NCBI GenBank assembly: GCA_028829895.1
Contig: CM054179.1
Span: 41,867,617-41,931,616 of the forward strand
Reading direction: 5' to 3'
Length of the DNA stretch: 64,000 nt
Source of the DNA: Sinotaia quadrata
Taxonomy: Eukaryota; Mollusca; Gastropoda; Architaenioglossa; Viviparidae
The translations under genes and the position numbers were made by a program. Shown here piece after piece: positions 12,340 through 20,927 of the stretch. The notes under the pieces are model-generated. The model did not search any database. It was given only the letters and a program-made list of their open reading frames with translations, and was not told the DNA's origin. Within the stretch, counting starts at the first letter, position 1. Each line of letters begins with the position of its first letter.

Positions 12340-13020
12340 TAAGACTGGTGTCTGTATTGTTATCAAATGTTTCATTAAGTAGTAAAAAATAAGACCGTGG
12401 TCTGTATTGTTAGGAACTGCTTCAGTAAATACAATGAAAAGTAACACCTTTTGTATTGTTACCATCAGTTTCAATAATACAAAGTAAGACTGTTTTTATC
12501 TGTATTGTTGACAACCGTTTCAATACCTGCAATGAAAAGTATTTCTGTTGTCTGTATTGTTGACAACCGTTTCAATACCTGCAATGAAAAGTATTTCTGT
12601 TGTCTGTATTGTTGACAACCGTTTCAATACCTGCAATGAAAAGTATTTCTGTTGTCTGTATTGTTGACAACCGTTTCAATACCTGCAATGAAAAGTATTT
12701 CTGTTGTCTGTATTGTTGACAACCGTTTCAATACCTGCAATGAAAAGTATTTCTGTTGTCTGTAATGTTATCAACTGTTTAATTAAATGCAATGAACAGT
12801 AACAATGGTGTCTGAGCCGTTAGAGATTGCGTCATTAAATACAATGAAAGTAAGATATTTTTATGCATTGTTATCAATGGCTTTATTGAATACAATTACT
12901 ATAGTCTATTAATAGTTATCAGCTGTTTAATTAAATACAATGTTGAGTAAGAATGATATCTCTATTGTTCACAACTGTTTAATTAAATACATGAAAAGCA
13001 AGACTACTATTGGTAATGTT
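12340..13020 (+). repeat. ~52-bp minisatellite with homogeneous core
   Basis: The core copies start TCTGTATTGTTGACAACCGT at 12499, 12551, 12603, 12655 and 12707 and are virtually identical. Flanking units on both sides retain the order GTCTGTATTGTTA...TTTCA.TAAATACAATGAAAAGTAAGAC but are heavily diverged. The homogeneous-centre, decayed-edge pattern fits expansion by unequal exchange. Confidence 0.9.
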
Positions 13021-13998
13021 ATCAACACTATCTTCTTAAATATAGCAAGCTAAGATTTATAAAATGTATAATGCTTTATTTTGCTGTTTCTTATTTAATA
13101 AAAAGAGCAATTAAGTTTATAGAAGAATATAATACTTTCATATTTTTATTAGCTTTAGCGTGTTAGATATTTTGGTATATAACAAAAATAAAGAATTATA
13201 TAGATGTCTATTTAGTATTTATAAATTATAATATAAATTTTATTTATGAGTTTGTGTGTATATATGTATATATACATGCCGGTGCACAAGCAGATGTGAA
13301 CAACCCGCCTGATTTTTCTAATTAAGGAAATCGAGCTCTTTGGCTAGGATATCTACAATGGCTGCATAGGTGAGCAACAGAATTACCGCCACCTGCTACA
13401 AGCAATACCTGGCTTGCAATGGTTATCTCCACTTTCAAAACAATGCTTCCATTAGTAACTCAATGTACTGGCAACTTTCCTATAAATATCTTCTATTTCT
13501 AAACATGCACAAGACCATTGCAAAAAAGTATTCCAGCCGAGTTTACGTAAATCAAATAAATCTGTCTCTATTTTCAGCAACAATTTCAATAAGAATGCAA
13601 TAGGTAGTTGTCTTGTGCAAAATAAATCAAACAAAACAAATGAACTTGACATAATCACGATATACAATCATGCATGTTAGCTGTAAATCAACAAATCGAT
13701 AGAAATTAGGCGTGCAATTCCACGTGTGTCCATAGTCTGAACACGCATTCGCAGACACCATTTAAAATGTCGAATCACCTAAGCAATCATTCAAAGACAA
13801 ATTATGACGTCACAGACGATAAAGACGAGCATAAGCGTTTGCTTTTGAGAGAAAAACGTGTTTTGTTTCTCTTTCAAAGGTCAGGCTAAGCAATTATTCG
13901 TAGAACAATTGTGACGTCACAAATACTAATGGCATGCAAGATTTTTTTGCTTGGTGGAGTAAAAGGGTTCCTTTTACTCTTAAAGGTCACATAGACAC

Positions 13999-14001
<3 letters not shown>
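13021..14001. other. No gene seen; two CRE palindromes 107 bp apart
   Basis: Perfect TGACGTCA sites lie at 13805-13812 and 13912-13919, each followed by CA (TGACGTCACA). They share a loose context (CAATCATTCAAAGACAAATTATGACGTCAC versus GCAATTATTCGTAGAACAATTGTGACGTCAC, aligned by eye in pieces), so part of this may be an old duplication. No gene. Confidence 0.45.
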
Positions 14002-14033
<32 letters not shown>

Positions 14034-14062
14034 ATATGTCTGTCTCTTTCTCTCTCCTATTA
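14002..14062 (+). repeat. (CT)n microsatellite
   Basis: A pure TC/CT run of about 30 bp followed by degenerate TCTGTCTCTTTCTCTCTCC. Confidence 0.9.
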
Positions 14063-15262
14063 AATAAGTGTTTCGTGTGTAAAATCTAGGGCTGAGAGGC
14101 TCGTCAAAAAAAGATCAATGCATCGTCTACACGAACCTGCGTATTCTGTGGAATCGATTAGTCCTTGAACTCAAAAGAAGTCTATTATCTACGGATATAA
14201 ACAAAAGACGTCATTTGAGTTCCAAATCCACCTGCAAAACTTGGTACGCAGGTTAGTGTGAACGAAGCATAAGGAAAGTGACAATGTGGTGTAAACAAGC
14301 TCTAGTGTGAACGAGGTGTAAACATCACGGCTCGGGAGTGCCAAAAGAAAGGCGACATTAAGGCCTAAATAAACTAAAACAATCACTCTTCTCGTCTCCC
14401 ACCCCAAACACACACACATTTCCTTTTAAAAATTGAGATGTTAGCGCTGAATTTCCGACGGAGTCATAAAGACTACTAAAACTCTCGCCATACCTAGTAC
14501 CCCAACTATGTGGTCTAATGCACGTCACCTATTCAAAACGGCAAGCCTCGGAACCTGGCGTTGCGTTAAAGAAAACACCACACGGAAATGAAAATAATCT
14601 CCCTTTGTTTCCCTTTAACAGGTGGCCAGGTAAAATGCACACGTGGTGTAGTTTGCCGCATATCCTCGCATTTGGAGAAAAGACGTTAGTATCACAAAGA
14701 TTGCAGGCCGACAGAATGAAAAATAAACATATAGACCTAATACCAGTTGGACTAAGTATTAAGAGTGCTAAGGCAGCAGAATAGTTTTGGGCCGTGTAGA
14801 CATAGCTCTTTATTTAGCACCATACTGGTTTGCAGTTAATTCTGAAGATAGGTCAAAGTTCACTTAATTATTGTAATTGTGGACGTCGAGGGCGCAGGGT
14901 AATTATACTCCTGTGAACAGTGAACAGTCTGCAGATGACAGTAGTAAGCTTCTAAAATTGGTACGAAAATGTGAATCTCGTGGAAAGTAGAGAATGTCAT
15001 CATAACCCAAGGACCGTTCGAGAGTAGGGATAGGCACATTTACTCCGCCACAGACTGTAACATACCAATGCGACAGCGTAACTGTAAGCTTCGTGAAATA
15101 AATTGTAAATTAGATTATTCTTAGATTTAAGTAGTTTACAGTGAACTATTTTGGTAGCTTACTTCAAGTGAATTAAAATCCAATGTGATATAATAATTAC
15201 TATCATAAAACTAAACAGTCCCTAAAAGATATCCTTATCCTACTCTCGGAAAAGAAACAAAC
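14063..15262. other. No gene recognised
   Basis: Unique-looking DNA of mixed composition. The plus frame 14518-14784 (88 codons) is the cleanest here but shows no domain and no splice or promoter context that I can defend. Confidence 0.35.
15021..15055 (+). repeat. Short piece of an interspersed repeat
   Basis: AGTAGGGATAGGCACATTTA and the following CTCCGCCACAGAC resemble the end of the repeat at 49380-49412, and the reverse complement of 58291-58325. The similarity is short, so membership is tentative. Confidence 0.35.
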
Positions 15263-15361
15263 AAAAATTGAACTGATCTGTAATTTGTCATACTGGTAAA
15301 GCTTGCGAAACACGCAGAAATTGAATTGATCTGTAATTTGTGACACTGGTAAAGCATGCAA
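15263..15361 (+). repeat. ~54-bp tandem duplication
   Basis: Two units share AAATTGAA.TGATCTGTAATTTGT.A.ACTGGTAAAGC.TGC. Copies differ by a few substitutions. Confidence 0.75.
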
Positions 15362-15577
15362 AGGACTCTTAAGACCGAGCTGAACCAGGTTATGTAAAGA
15401 CTATTATTTCTTATCTCTAATAACTCCATTTCTTTTCTCTGGTAAGACTATCCTGTGATTAGTAAAGACTATATTGTTGAATTGCATTTTAAGACTGTTG
15501 TCATAAAATTATCCGAACATGGGTTCGTAGAAATATCGATATAAAGTAATCTATTTCAGTGTAATTATGATATAAAA

Positions 15578-15935
15578 ATTTGATTGTTGATTTAATAAAT
15601 TTATTGACCTTCTTATGCATATTGATAATCTTATATCGGAGAAGAAAGTGGGTGGATAGGAGCTCGCTAAATATAGATTAAAGTCGGATTTGTCTTCTCC
15701 TTTAGTAAAAGGTTTTCCGTCTACGGAACATTGTGCGACAGTAAATATTTATCTTTATTGTTGTAGAAGAGAGAAAACGTTTACAGCGCCCATATATCCG
15801 CCAAGTCTGAGAGACGAGGTGTGTCTGCTGGAGGATCATTAATGAAATAAATTAAGATTCTCATCACTTGTAATTAATTATGAAAGATTAAATAATAATA
15901 ATAATCATTTTCATTAACTAAGTGTCGTTGGCGTC
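15578..15935 (-). repeat. ~355-bp interspersed repeat, copy A (minus)
   Basis: Read on the minus strand from 15935, this aligns along its length with 48046-48398 on plus. Landmarks in order are GACGCCA, AGTTAATG, TTATTATTTAATC, AATTACAAGTGA.GAGAATC, CCAGCAGACA, GTCTCTC..ACTTGGCGGAT, TCTATATTTAG.GAGC, ATCCACCCACTTTCTTCTCC and ATTAAATCAACAATCAAAT. Identity looks around 75-80%. There is no coding capacity. It is probably a non-autonomous transposable element; I could not assign terminal repeats. It ends about 70 bp left of the CACTA element's duplication site. Confidence 0.75.
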
Positions 15936-16008
15936 ACACAGTCAAAAGAAGTAAAGAAGGGAGCATTGTAATTATTGGGTATGACCTTGAGTTTATTGTT
16001 TGCGATTA

Positions 16009-16052
16009 CACTATGTAACACAATTTTTGTTCCTGGCTTCTAAGTGTTATAT
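16009..16052 (+). repeat. Left terminal inverted repeat of the CACTA element
   Basis: CACTATGTAACA (16009-16020) is identical to the inverted right end. Then (C)AATTTT, a gap relative to the right end, GTTCCTGG (16029-16036) and AAGTGT (16042-16047) align in the same order. The base triplet immediately outside is TTA. Confidence 0.8.
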
Positions 16053-16577
16053 TTCAATTGCTTATGTCTAAAGTACGTGAAAAAATGACTTCATTAAGCA
16101 CAAACTTTGCTTACACGACAACAGCACGAAGAAAACTCGGTTTTTTGTGAAAATAGAACGATTTCTTTTCATTTTCGTCATTATGATCAGGTAAAAACAA
16201 AATTTGCACAAGGAATAGACAAACAGTTGGAAACCACTCAACAAGGTTCAGAAATGTGTAGATTTTCTAGATTTACGATTGTACTGTGAATCACTCTCTC
16301 GAAGTAGCCCCCAAATGTAGTCCCCCATCATGTTTTCGTTATACTGTCCTTGGTAACGACACTCAAAGTTCAATATATCTTGATGAAAGCGCTCGCCTTG
16401 CTCCTCCGAGTAAGCGCCCATGTTCTCCTTGAATTTGTCGAGATGCGAATCAAGGATATGAACTTTCAGAGACATTCTGCATCCCATTGTGGCGTAATTC
16501 TTTATGAGAGTCTGCACCAACTCCACATAGTTTTCAGCTTTGTGATTACCTAGGAAGCCCTGAACAACTGCAACGAA

Positions 16578-16583
16578 ACTGCT
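16578..16583 (-). other. Internal deletion junction in the transposon gene
   Basis: The minus-strand frame passes directly from a serine-rich RLFIDSSSRS segment to SFVAVVQGFLGNH. In relatives as I remember them these blocks are separated by well over 100 residues. The frame is kept across the join, and serine codons (AGC AGT) at the join allow short microhomology. The missing part probably held the catalytic core. Confidence 0.55.
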
Positions 16584-17172
16584 CCGGGATGAACTGTCTA
16601 TGAATAGGCGCCATTCAATAGGATTACATGCAATACCTATAGCCTGGAATAGACCGGCAACATCGTTGCAGAAGCACAGCCCATCACGCTGACTGAAGAA
16701 GTTGGAGAATCTTTGATGCTTCCTCTGATCTGTGACTTGTACGCTATCATCAACCAAGTTCCACTGTTTGAGCCTGGATATCAGAAGCTCAGCATTCGAT
16801 TTCGTAAGCCCGAGGTCCCTAATTAAATTGTTCACGTCTTTCTGGTTAGAGAAGTACGGCTTTCTATCCCCAACTTCAACTGCAGAATCGTAGTCCATAT
16901 CTCCAGTATCTGCCTCGCTATCTGACTTGCTGCTGTCTCCTGAAGATGGCCGATGCCGCTAGGAGGAGTCGGAACAGGCAGATCGGGGCTGTGTGGTACT
17001 GGGGCAATGGAAGAAGGTATGTCCAGATAAACGATCTGAGGGGCATTTTTGCCGGTGCGACAATTTTGGGGGTTTACCATGCAGAAGTAGCAGTTGCTTG
17101 AATGGTCCGTCGGCTCTCGCCAAATTCGCGGGATAGCAAACTTCATGGCTCGCTTCTCTCCTCTGTACCAAC

Positions 17173-17395
17173 CTGTAACATAGCACATAATAATACATAA
17201 GAATTATAATAATTTGAGGGCAGGAAATTTCAAAATATGGAACGATTTCAAGATGGAATGTATTTGCCTACAGTACACGACTTATGACAAAACTTTGTAA
17301 ATTACAACTCTTTGAAATGAACTCGATCTAAAGCATTGAAATTTTATGAAAATAAATTAAAACACATCTAAGCGAGAAGCAACTGTTCAGTTTAC
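17173..17395 (-). other. 223-bp GT-AG intron of the transposon gene
   Basis: On minus, exon 1 ends ...CTTGAAG, then GTAAAC begins the intron. It ends TGTTACAG before GTTGGTACAGAGG of exon 2. Joining restores a continuous frame reading LEGWYRGEKRA. An intact, frame-restoring intron argues against a processed (retroposed) origin of this copy. Confidence 0.85.
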
Positions 17396-17650
17396 CTTCA
17401 AGTGTTTTCTTGCAATATTCGCATGTGAAATGCGGTGCCCAAGATTTGTCTTGGTCCCCGACCGGCACGCCGAAGTATGCCTTGTAGGCCTCGCACATTA
17501 TACGACTTGCTTCCACTGAATACTTTTTCGCTCTTGTCTTTATGAATTGTCCGCACACATAGCAGAATGAATCAGCTGGATGCAAACAATCTCTTGATGC
17601 CATATCAAATAAATAACTTCTCATGGAATCTTGGTTCGAGACACCTGTGC

Positions 17651-17657
17651 TTTTATA
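17651..17657 (-). promoter_or_regulatory. TATA box of the transposon gene
   Basis: Minus strand reads GTATAAAAGC, with TATAAAA at 17657-17651. It is 47 bp upstream of the MASRDC start codon and 18 bp downstream of the heat-shock-element array. A start site about 30 bp downstream would fall near 17620-17627, giving a very short 5' leader. Confidence 0.7.
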
Positions 17658-17675
17658 CTTGTACAGCTACTTTTG

Positions 17676-17768
17676 GAACGTTCAAGAACGTTCTAGAAAG
17701 TTCTGAGAGTTTCTCGAAAGTTCTGGAAGTTTCTTGAACGTTCTAGAGTGTTCAGGAGAATTGTAGAA
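17676..17768 (-). promoter_or_regulatory. Long heat-shock-element (HSF-binding) array
   Basis: Alternating GAA and TTC triplets occur in strict 5-bp phase from 17676 to 17768. Of 19 slots, 15 are perfect; the exceptions are 17706 (AGA), 17746 and 17756 (GAG) and 17761 (TTG). Canonical heat-shock elements need only three such units (nGAAnnTTCnnGAA). The array lies just upstream of a TATA box and the gene's start, in the layout of animal hsp70 promoters. HSF binding is inferred from the motif. An alternative is that this is a subterminal transposase-binding repeat, but no similar array is seen at the left end. Confidence 0.85.
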
Positions 17769-17824
17769 ACACGTGGACAACTCTAGCAGTTCAGGGAGGA
17801 AGCTCGGCATTGAAAGCAAATCGA

Positions 17825-17837
17825 GAATTTTCTCGAA
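17825..17837 (-). promoter_or_regulatory. Second heat-shock element (three perfect units)
   Basis: GAA at 17825, TTC at 17830 and GAA at 17835 form one complete nGAAnnTTCnnGAA element in the same 5-bp spacing, 57 bp beyond the main array. A further TTCnnGAA pair is at 17887-17894. Confidence 0.7.
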
Positions 17838-17935
17838 CACACGCGATTTTCCAAATTTCATTGTCCCGGTCACAGAAGCAAAGTTTTTCTGGAATAACAG
17901 TGATTTCCTTTCTGTTCTAGACCTAACGGATTAGA

Positions 17936-17989
17936 AAAACACACTTTCAACCCAGGAACAGAACAAAAGTGAAAATTTGTTACATAGTG
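17936..17989 (-). repeat. Right terminal inverted repeat of the CACTA element
   Basis: Read on minus from 17989: CACTATGTAACA, AATTTT, an 11-base insertion relative to the left end, GTTCCTGG (17959-17952), then AAAGTGT. TTA follows immediately outside on plus (17990-17992). Confidence 0.8.
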
Positions 17990-18348
17990 TTATCATTGCC
18001 TATGGTAAAAATAAGCAACACACCGTTAAGTTAATGGGAAAAATCACGCAAAATAAATCCACAGGGCTTTTATAACCCTAAGCAAACACTGCACACACAC
18101 ACACACACAAACACACCTAAATACAGATAAAATAATATAGCTATTCTTAAACAAATTATGCTTGACAATGGCTAGTGATAAGTGAAAAAGTTGTAAATCA
18201 TTCTGTGGTGTACTCCCCCCACCCCCACCCAGAAATAAAGGCGTGTCCGATTTCTCCAAATATCAAGAAGTTTAGTGATTTAATTTGTTCACCCCATTCC
18301 ATCTCTAAATAGATACAGGCGTTAAGTTGTGCGAGAACGACATTTAAG

Positions 18349-18482
18349 TGTTCAAAATCGGTTATAATTTATCACTCAACATCACGCAAAAGTAAAAATA
18401 GAATCAACAGCACAGTGTTCAAAAGCGGTTATAATTTATCACTCAACATCACGCAAAACTAAAAATAGAATCAAACAGTACA
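18349..18482 (+). repeat. 67-bp tandem duplication
   Basis: Two units starting TGTTCAAAA.CGGTTATAAT at 18349 and 18416 are almost identical over 67 bp. Confidence 0.85.
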
Positions 18483-18881
18483 GCCGTTCGCTTTTTAAAA
18501 TGTCTATCTTTACACGACGAGGCATTTATCACTTGAAGTAATATGCATTGTATCTGAGCAAGAGGGATTTCTCTGCTTTGGGTGCCATGGTTACACCTGT
18601 ATAAAGATGTGTAAAATTACCTGCAGAAGTGAGTTGCAGCGTTTTATGCACCGTCATTGCGAATATCATCAGGTATGGACATGAAAGAATGATTTCCTCG
18701 TGGACAATTTCATTGTTGAAAGAAGGCAAAGATTTTCCTGGAAGCAGTTGCACAGAAATGTGAAGCAAACACTTTCCTGCTAACAGCTGCTTATTGATTT
18801 GAAGCAAAAATATTCCTGTGAATCTTTCCATTTACGCACGACAAGAAAGATTTTCCTGGAAGTAAATTTTATTGAGATTTG
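18483..18881. other. No gene recognised
   Basis: Holds several scattered TTTTCCTGGA/TTTTCCTGCT words (about 18735, 18773, 18810, 18851) that look like decayed outer units of the duplication that follows. The 100-codon minus frame is not recognised. Confidence 0.4.
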
Positions 18882-19060
18882 ACAAAGAGACTTTTCCTGG
18901 AGTGTAATCTCATTTAGATAAGACACATACCGTTTTTGGTTTGCGTCTGCATACAGTTATATAGCAAAGACTTTTCCTGGGAGTGTAATCTCATTTAGAT
19001 AAGACACATACCGTTTTTGGTTTGCGTCTGCATACAGTTATAAAGCAAAGAGTTTTCCTG
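18882..19060 (+). repeat. 80-bp tandem duplication with a decayed third unit
   Basis: CTTTTCCTGG starts at 18891 and 18971, each followed by GAGTGTAATCTCATTTAGAT and AAGACACATACCG. A third CTTTTCCTGG-like start (GTTTTCCTGGGAGTG) is at about 19051. Confidence 0.8.
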
Positions 19061-19548
19061 GGAGTGGGATAGGTGGTTAACTTTTAGTTAGGTTCGAGCA
19101 CAAGACTTTGCTAAGGCAATCTCACTGAGATAAGACGCAAACACTTTCCAGAAAAAATTTTAATTAGAAAGATGTAAAAAAAAAAAAATGTTTGAAAATC
19201 ATGTGTTTAAGATGCCATGCATGCCTGCTTTCAAGAAGGTCGCCTTGCCTTTCAACTTTAAAAAGAAAAATGCACACTTTTGCGGAGGCTACATGGTTTT
19301 GGCATAATAAACGTACTTTCGAGGAGATAGTATTATATTATTGGAACTTGTAAAATAAAAACTTCCTGCAGGTCGTGTGCTCTTGATATGTGGTAAATGC
19401 ATTGGGCTTAAAGTACGTTAATATCAGTTCGAGTGTGTGTGGGGTGGGTGGGTGGGACGGGGGATGGGTGGGGGAAGTGGAGGGGGAACCAGAGTGCCAA
19501 CAATTTTCGACATAGATTTACAACTTTCTGGGTAGTGGCATGCTTGAA
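19061..19548. other. No gene seen
   Basis: Short A-run near 19177 and a GTGGGTGGGTGG-type G-rich stretch at 19436-19490 on plus. Nothing else identified. Confidence 0.4.
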
Positions 19549-19975
19549 ACTCGCTGTGGGCACTTTTTAGACGTGATAAAGATGGACAAAGGTAAAAACT
19601 GTGGGCACTTTCTAGACGTGATAAAGATGGACAAAGGTAAAAACTGTGGACACTTTCTAGACGTGATAAAAATGGGCAAAGGTAAAAACTGTGGACACTT
19701 TCTAGACGTGATAAAGATGGACAAAGGTAAAAGCTGTGGACACTTTCTAGACGTGATAAAGATGGACAAAGGTAAAAACTGTGGACACTTTCTAGACGTG
19801 ATAAAGATGGGCAAAGGTAAAAGCTGTGGACACTTTCTAGACGTGATAAAGATGGGCAAAGGTAAAAACTGTGGACACTTTCTAGACGTGATAAAGATGG
19901 GCAAAGGTAAAAACTGTGGGCACTTTCTAGACCTGATAAAGATGGGCAAAGGTAAAAACTGTGGACACGTCGTTT
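19549..19975 (+). repeat. 45-bp minisatellite, ~9 copies, open in several frames
   Basis: Units read CACTTTCTAGACGTGATAAA followed by GATGGRCAAAGGTAAARRCTGTGGR. Since 45 is a multiple of three, the plus strand is open as a 15-residue repeat (CGHFLDVIKMDKGKN) and two minus frames are also open. Between-copy changes (GAC/GGC, AAC/AGC) change residues, giving no sign of protein constraint. I treat it as satellite DNA, not a gene. Confidence 0.9.
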
Positions 19976-20064
19976 AAACATAACTTGCTCGTACATACTG
20001 ATGCTAAGGCTACAGCAGCCGTCTGCAGCTTGCAAATTTATTGTCGAGACGGGTGGTCTTTAAT

Positions 20065-20078
20065 GTCACGTGACGTCA
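20065..20078 (+). promoter_or_regulatory. Fused GTCACGTGAC / TGACGTCA palindromes
   Basis: GTCACGTGAC (20065-20074) overlaps TGACGTCA (20071-20078). The first is an extended E-box of the CLEAR/M-box type, the second a perfect CRE. No gene start is visible nearby, so function is unknown. Confidence 0.4.
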
Positions 20079-20726
20079 TCATTTTGTCCTATGCGTTTTA
20101 CTTAAACAGATCGGCGCCTTAAAATCACGTGCTGTTAGGTACATTTACGTAATATCTGTGTTCGAGACAAGGCGGAAGTGCCAATAGAAGGAGAACAAAC
20201 AATTTAAAGATGTGTCCGCATATAAAGCTACGTCATAAGGAAAGCGATGCTAGAAAGGTAAACTATAATTAAAATGTCAATAAGAGAAATGGGCAACAAC
20301 AAAGAGCAATAAATATGCTAGCAATGATAAAAGTTGATAATATTTTGAATATATATATTTTTTGAATATAAAATATAAACAAGAAATAATAAAATGTGGA
20401 CACTAAAAAACTGAGCATTAGTAAGGAAGAAGAGGGAGGCAACCAATTACTCAACGAGTAATAATGAAGTTAGAAATAAGAAAGTGAGCAAAAATAAAGT
20501 GGGAACAATACAATAAGTGGGTGGTAATAAACTGGGCACGGGAATGTAGAGAAAAACTGCTGTTTCAAAATAAAAGGGCAACAGAAAAGTTGGCCCATTT
20601 ATACTGAGAGAAACACTAGACTAGTTGAGAATAAATGGACAAAATAAAGTCGTCAACTAGAAGTGATAAATAATACAAGAGGGCGAAATTGCAAATCGGG
20701 TGATAAACTAAGTGGACTGTAAGTCT

Positions 20727-20927
20727 AAAAGGGCAATGATAAAGAGGGCAATAATAAAGAGGGCAATAATAAAGAGGGCAATGATAAAGAGGGCAATGAT
20801 AAAGAGGGCAATGATAAAGAGGGCAATGATAAAGAGGGCAATGATAAAGAGGGCAATGATAAAGAGGGCAATGATAAAGAGGGCAATGATAAAGAGGGCA
20901 ATGATAAAGAGGGCAATAATAAAAAAC
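20727..20927 (+). repeat. 15-bp minisatellite, ~13 copies
   Basis: Perfect to near-perfect AAAGAGGGCAATGAT units, with GAT/AAT variation only. All frames stay open, producing a five-residue repeat (KRAMI on plus). Around it, 20500-20720 has scattered GGGCAA words suggesting older decayed units. Confidence 0.95.

Larger units (their letters stand above)
16248..17603 (-). pseudogene. Two-exon zinc-finger-like transposon gene, frameshifted and internally deleted
   Basis: Exon 1 is 17603-17396: it starts MASRDC, contains CYVC at residues 14-17 and CEYC at 61-64. The intron is 17395-17173 with GT donor and TTACAG acceptor, and a split glycine codon. Exon 2 runs 17172-16248 with a third pair, CYFC, at residues 97-100, ending at a TGA. 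I start at 17603 because an upstream in-frame ATG at 17624 lies about where transcription should begin. A one-base loss near 16959-16960 moves the frame after residue ~140; the downstream frame is open for 236 codons. I recognise the family as multi-copy uncharacterised proteins of many invertebrates. From memory, intact members have a long central region between the RLFID segment and the FVAVV segment that is absent here (junction near 16578-16583). A role as transposase or accessory protein is inferred from its position inside the element. Confidence 0.8.
16009..17989 (-). mobile_element. CACTA-superfamily DNA transposon (defective copy, ~1.98 kb)
   Basis: Both termini read inward as CACTATGTAACA and continue as an imperfect inverted repeat of about 45-55 bp. 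The element is bracketed by a 3-bp direct repeat, TTA (16006-16008 and 17990-17992). CACTA termini and a 2-3-bp target duplication are the established hallmarks of the CACTA/EnSpm group of the CMC superfamily. Inside is one two-exon gene on minus, with its promoter next to the right end. The gene has a frameshift and an internal deletion, so the copy is non-autonomous. Boundaries are read directly from sequence; the superfamily assignment follows from the ends, not from a visible catalytic domain. Confidence 0.8.

Noticed and set aside
17328..17624. Start of the transposon gene at the first in-frame ATG (17624)
   Set aside because: It lies about 30 bp from the TATA box, roughly at the expected transcription start, so the ATG at 17603 is the more plausible initiator.
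17676..17768. Reading the GAA/TTC array as an ordinary minisatellite
   Set aside because: There is no fixed unit longer than the alternating 10-bp GAA/TTC pair; the spacer dinucleotides vary while the triplets are kept, which fits motif conservation rather than copying of a unit.
19424..20035. 203-codon minus-strand open frame with a regular repeat
   Set aside because: It is the complement of a 45-bp minisatellite. Other frames over the same bases are equally open, and unit differences are not biased to synonymous sites.
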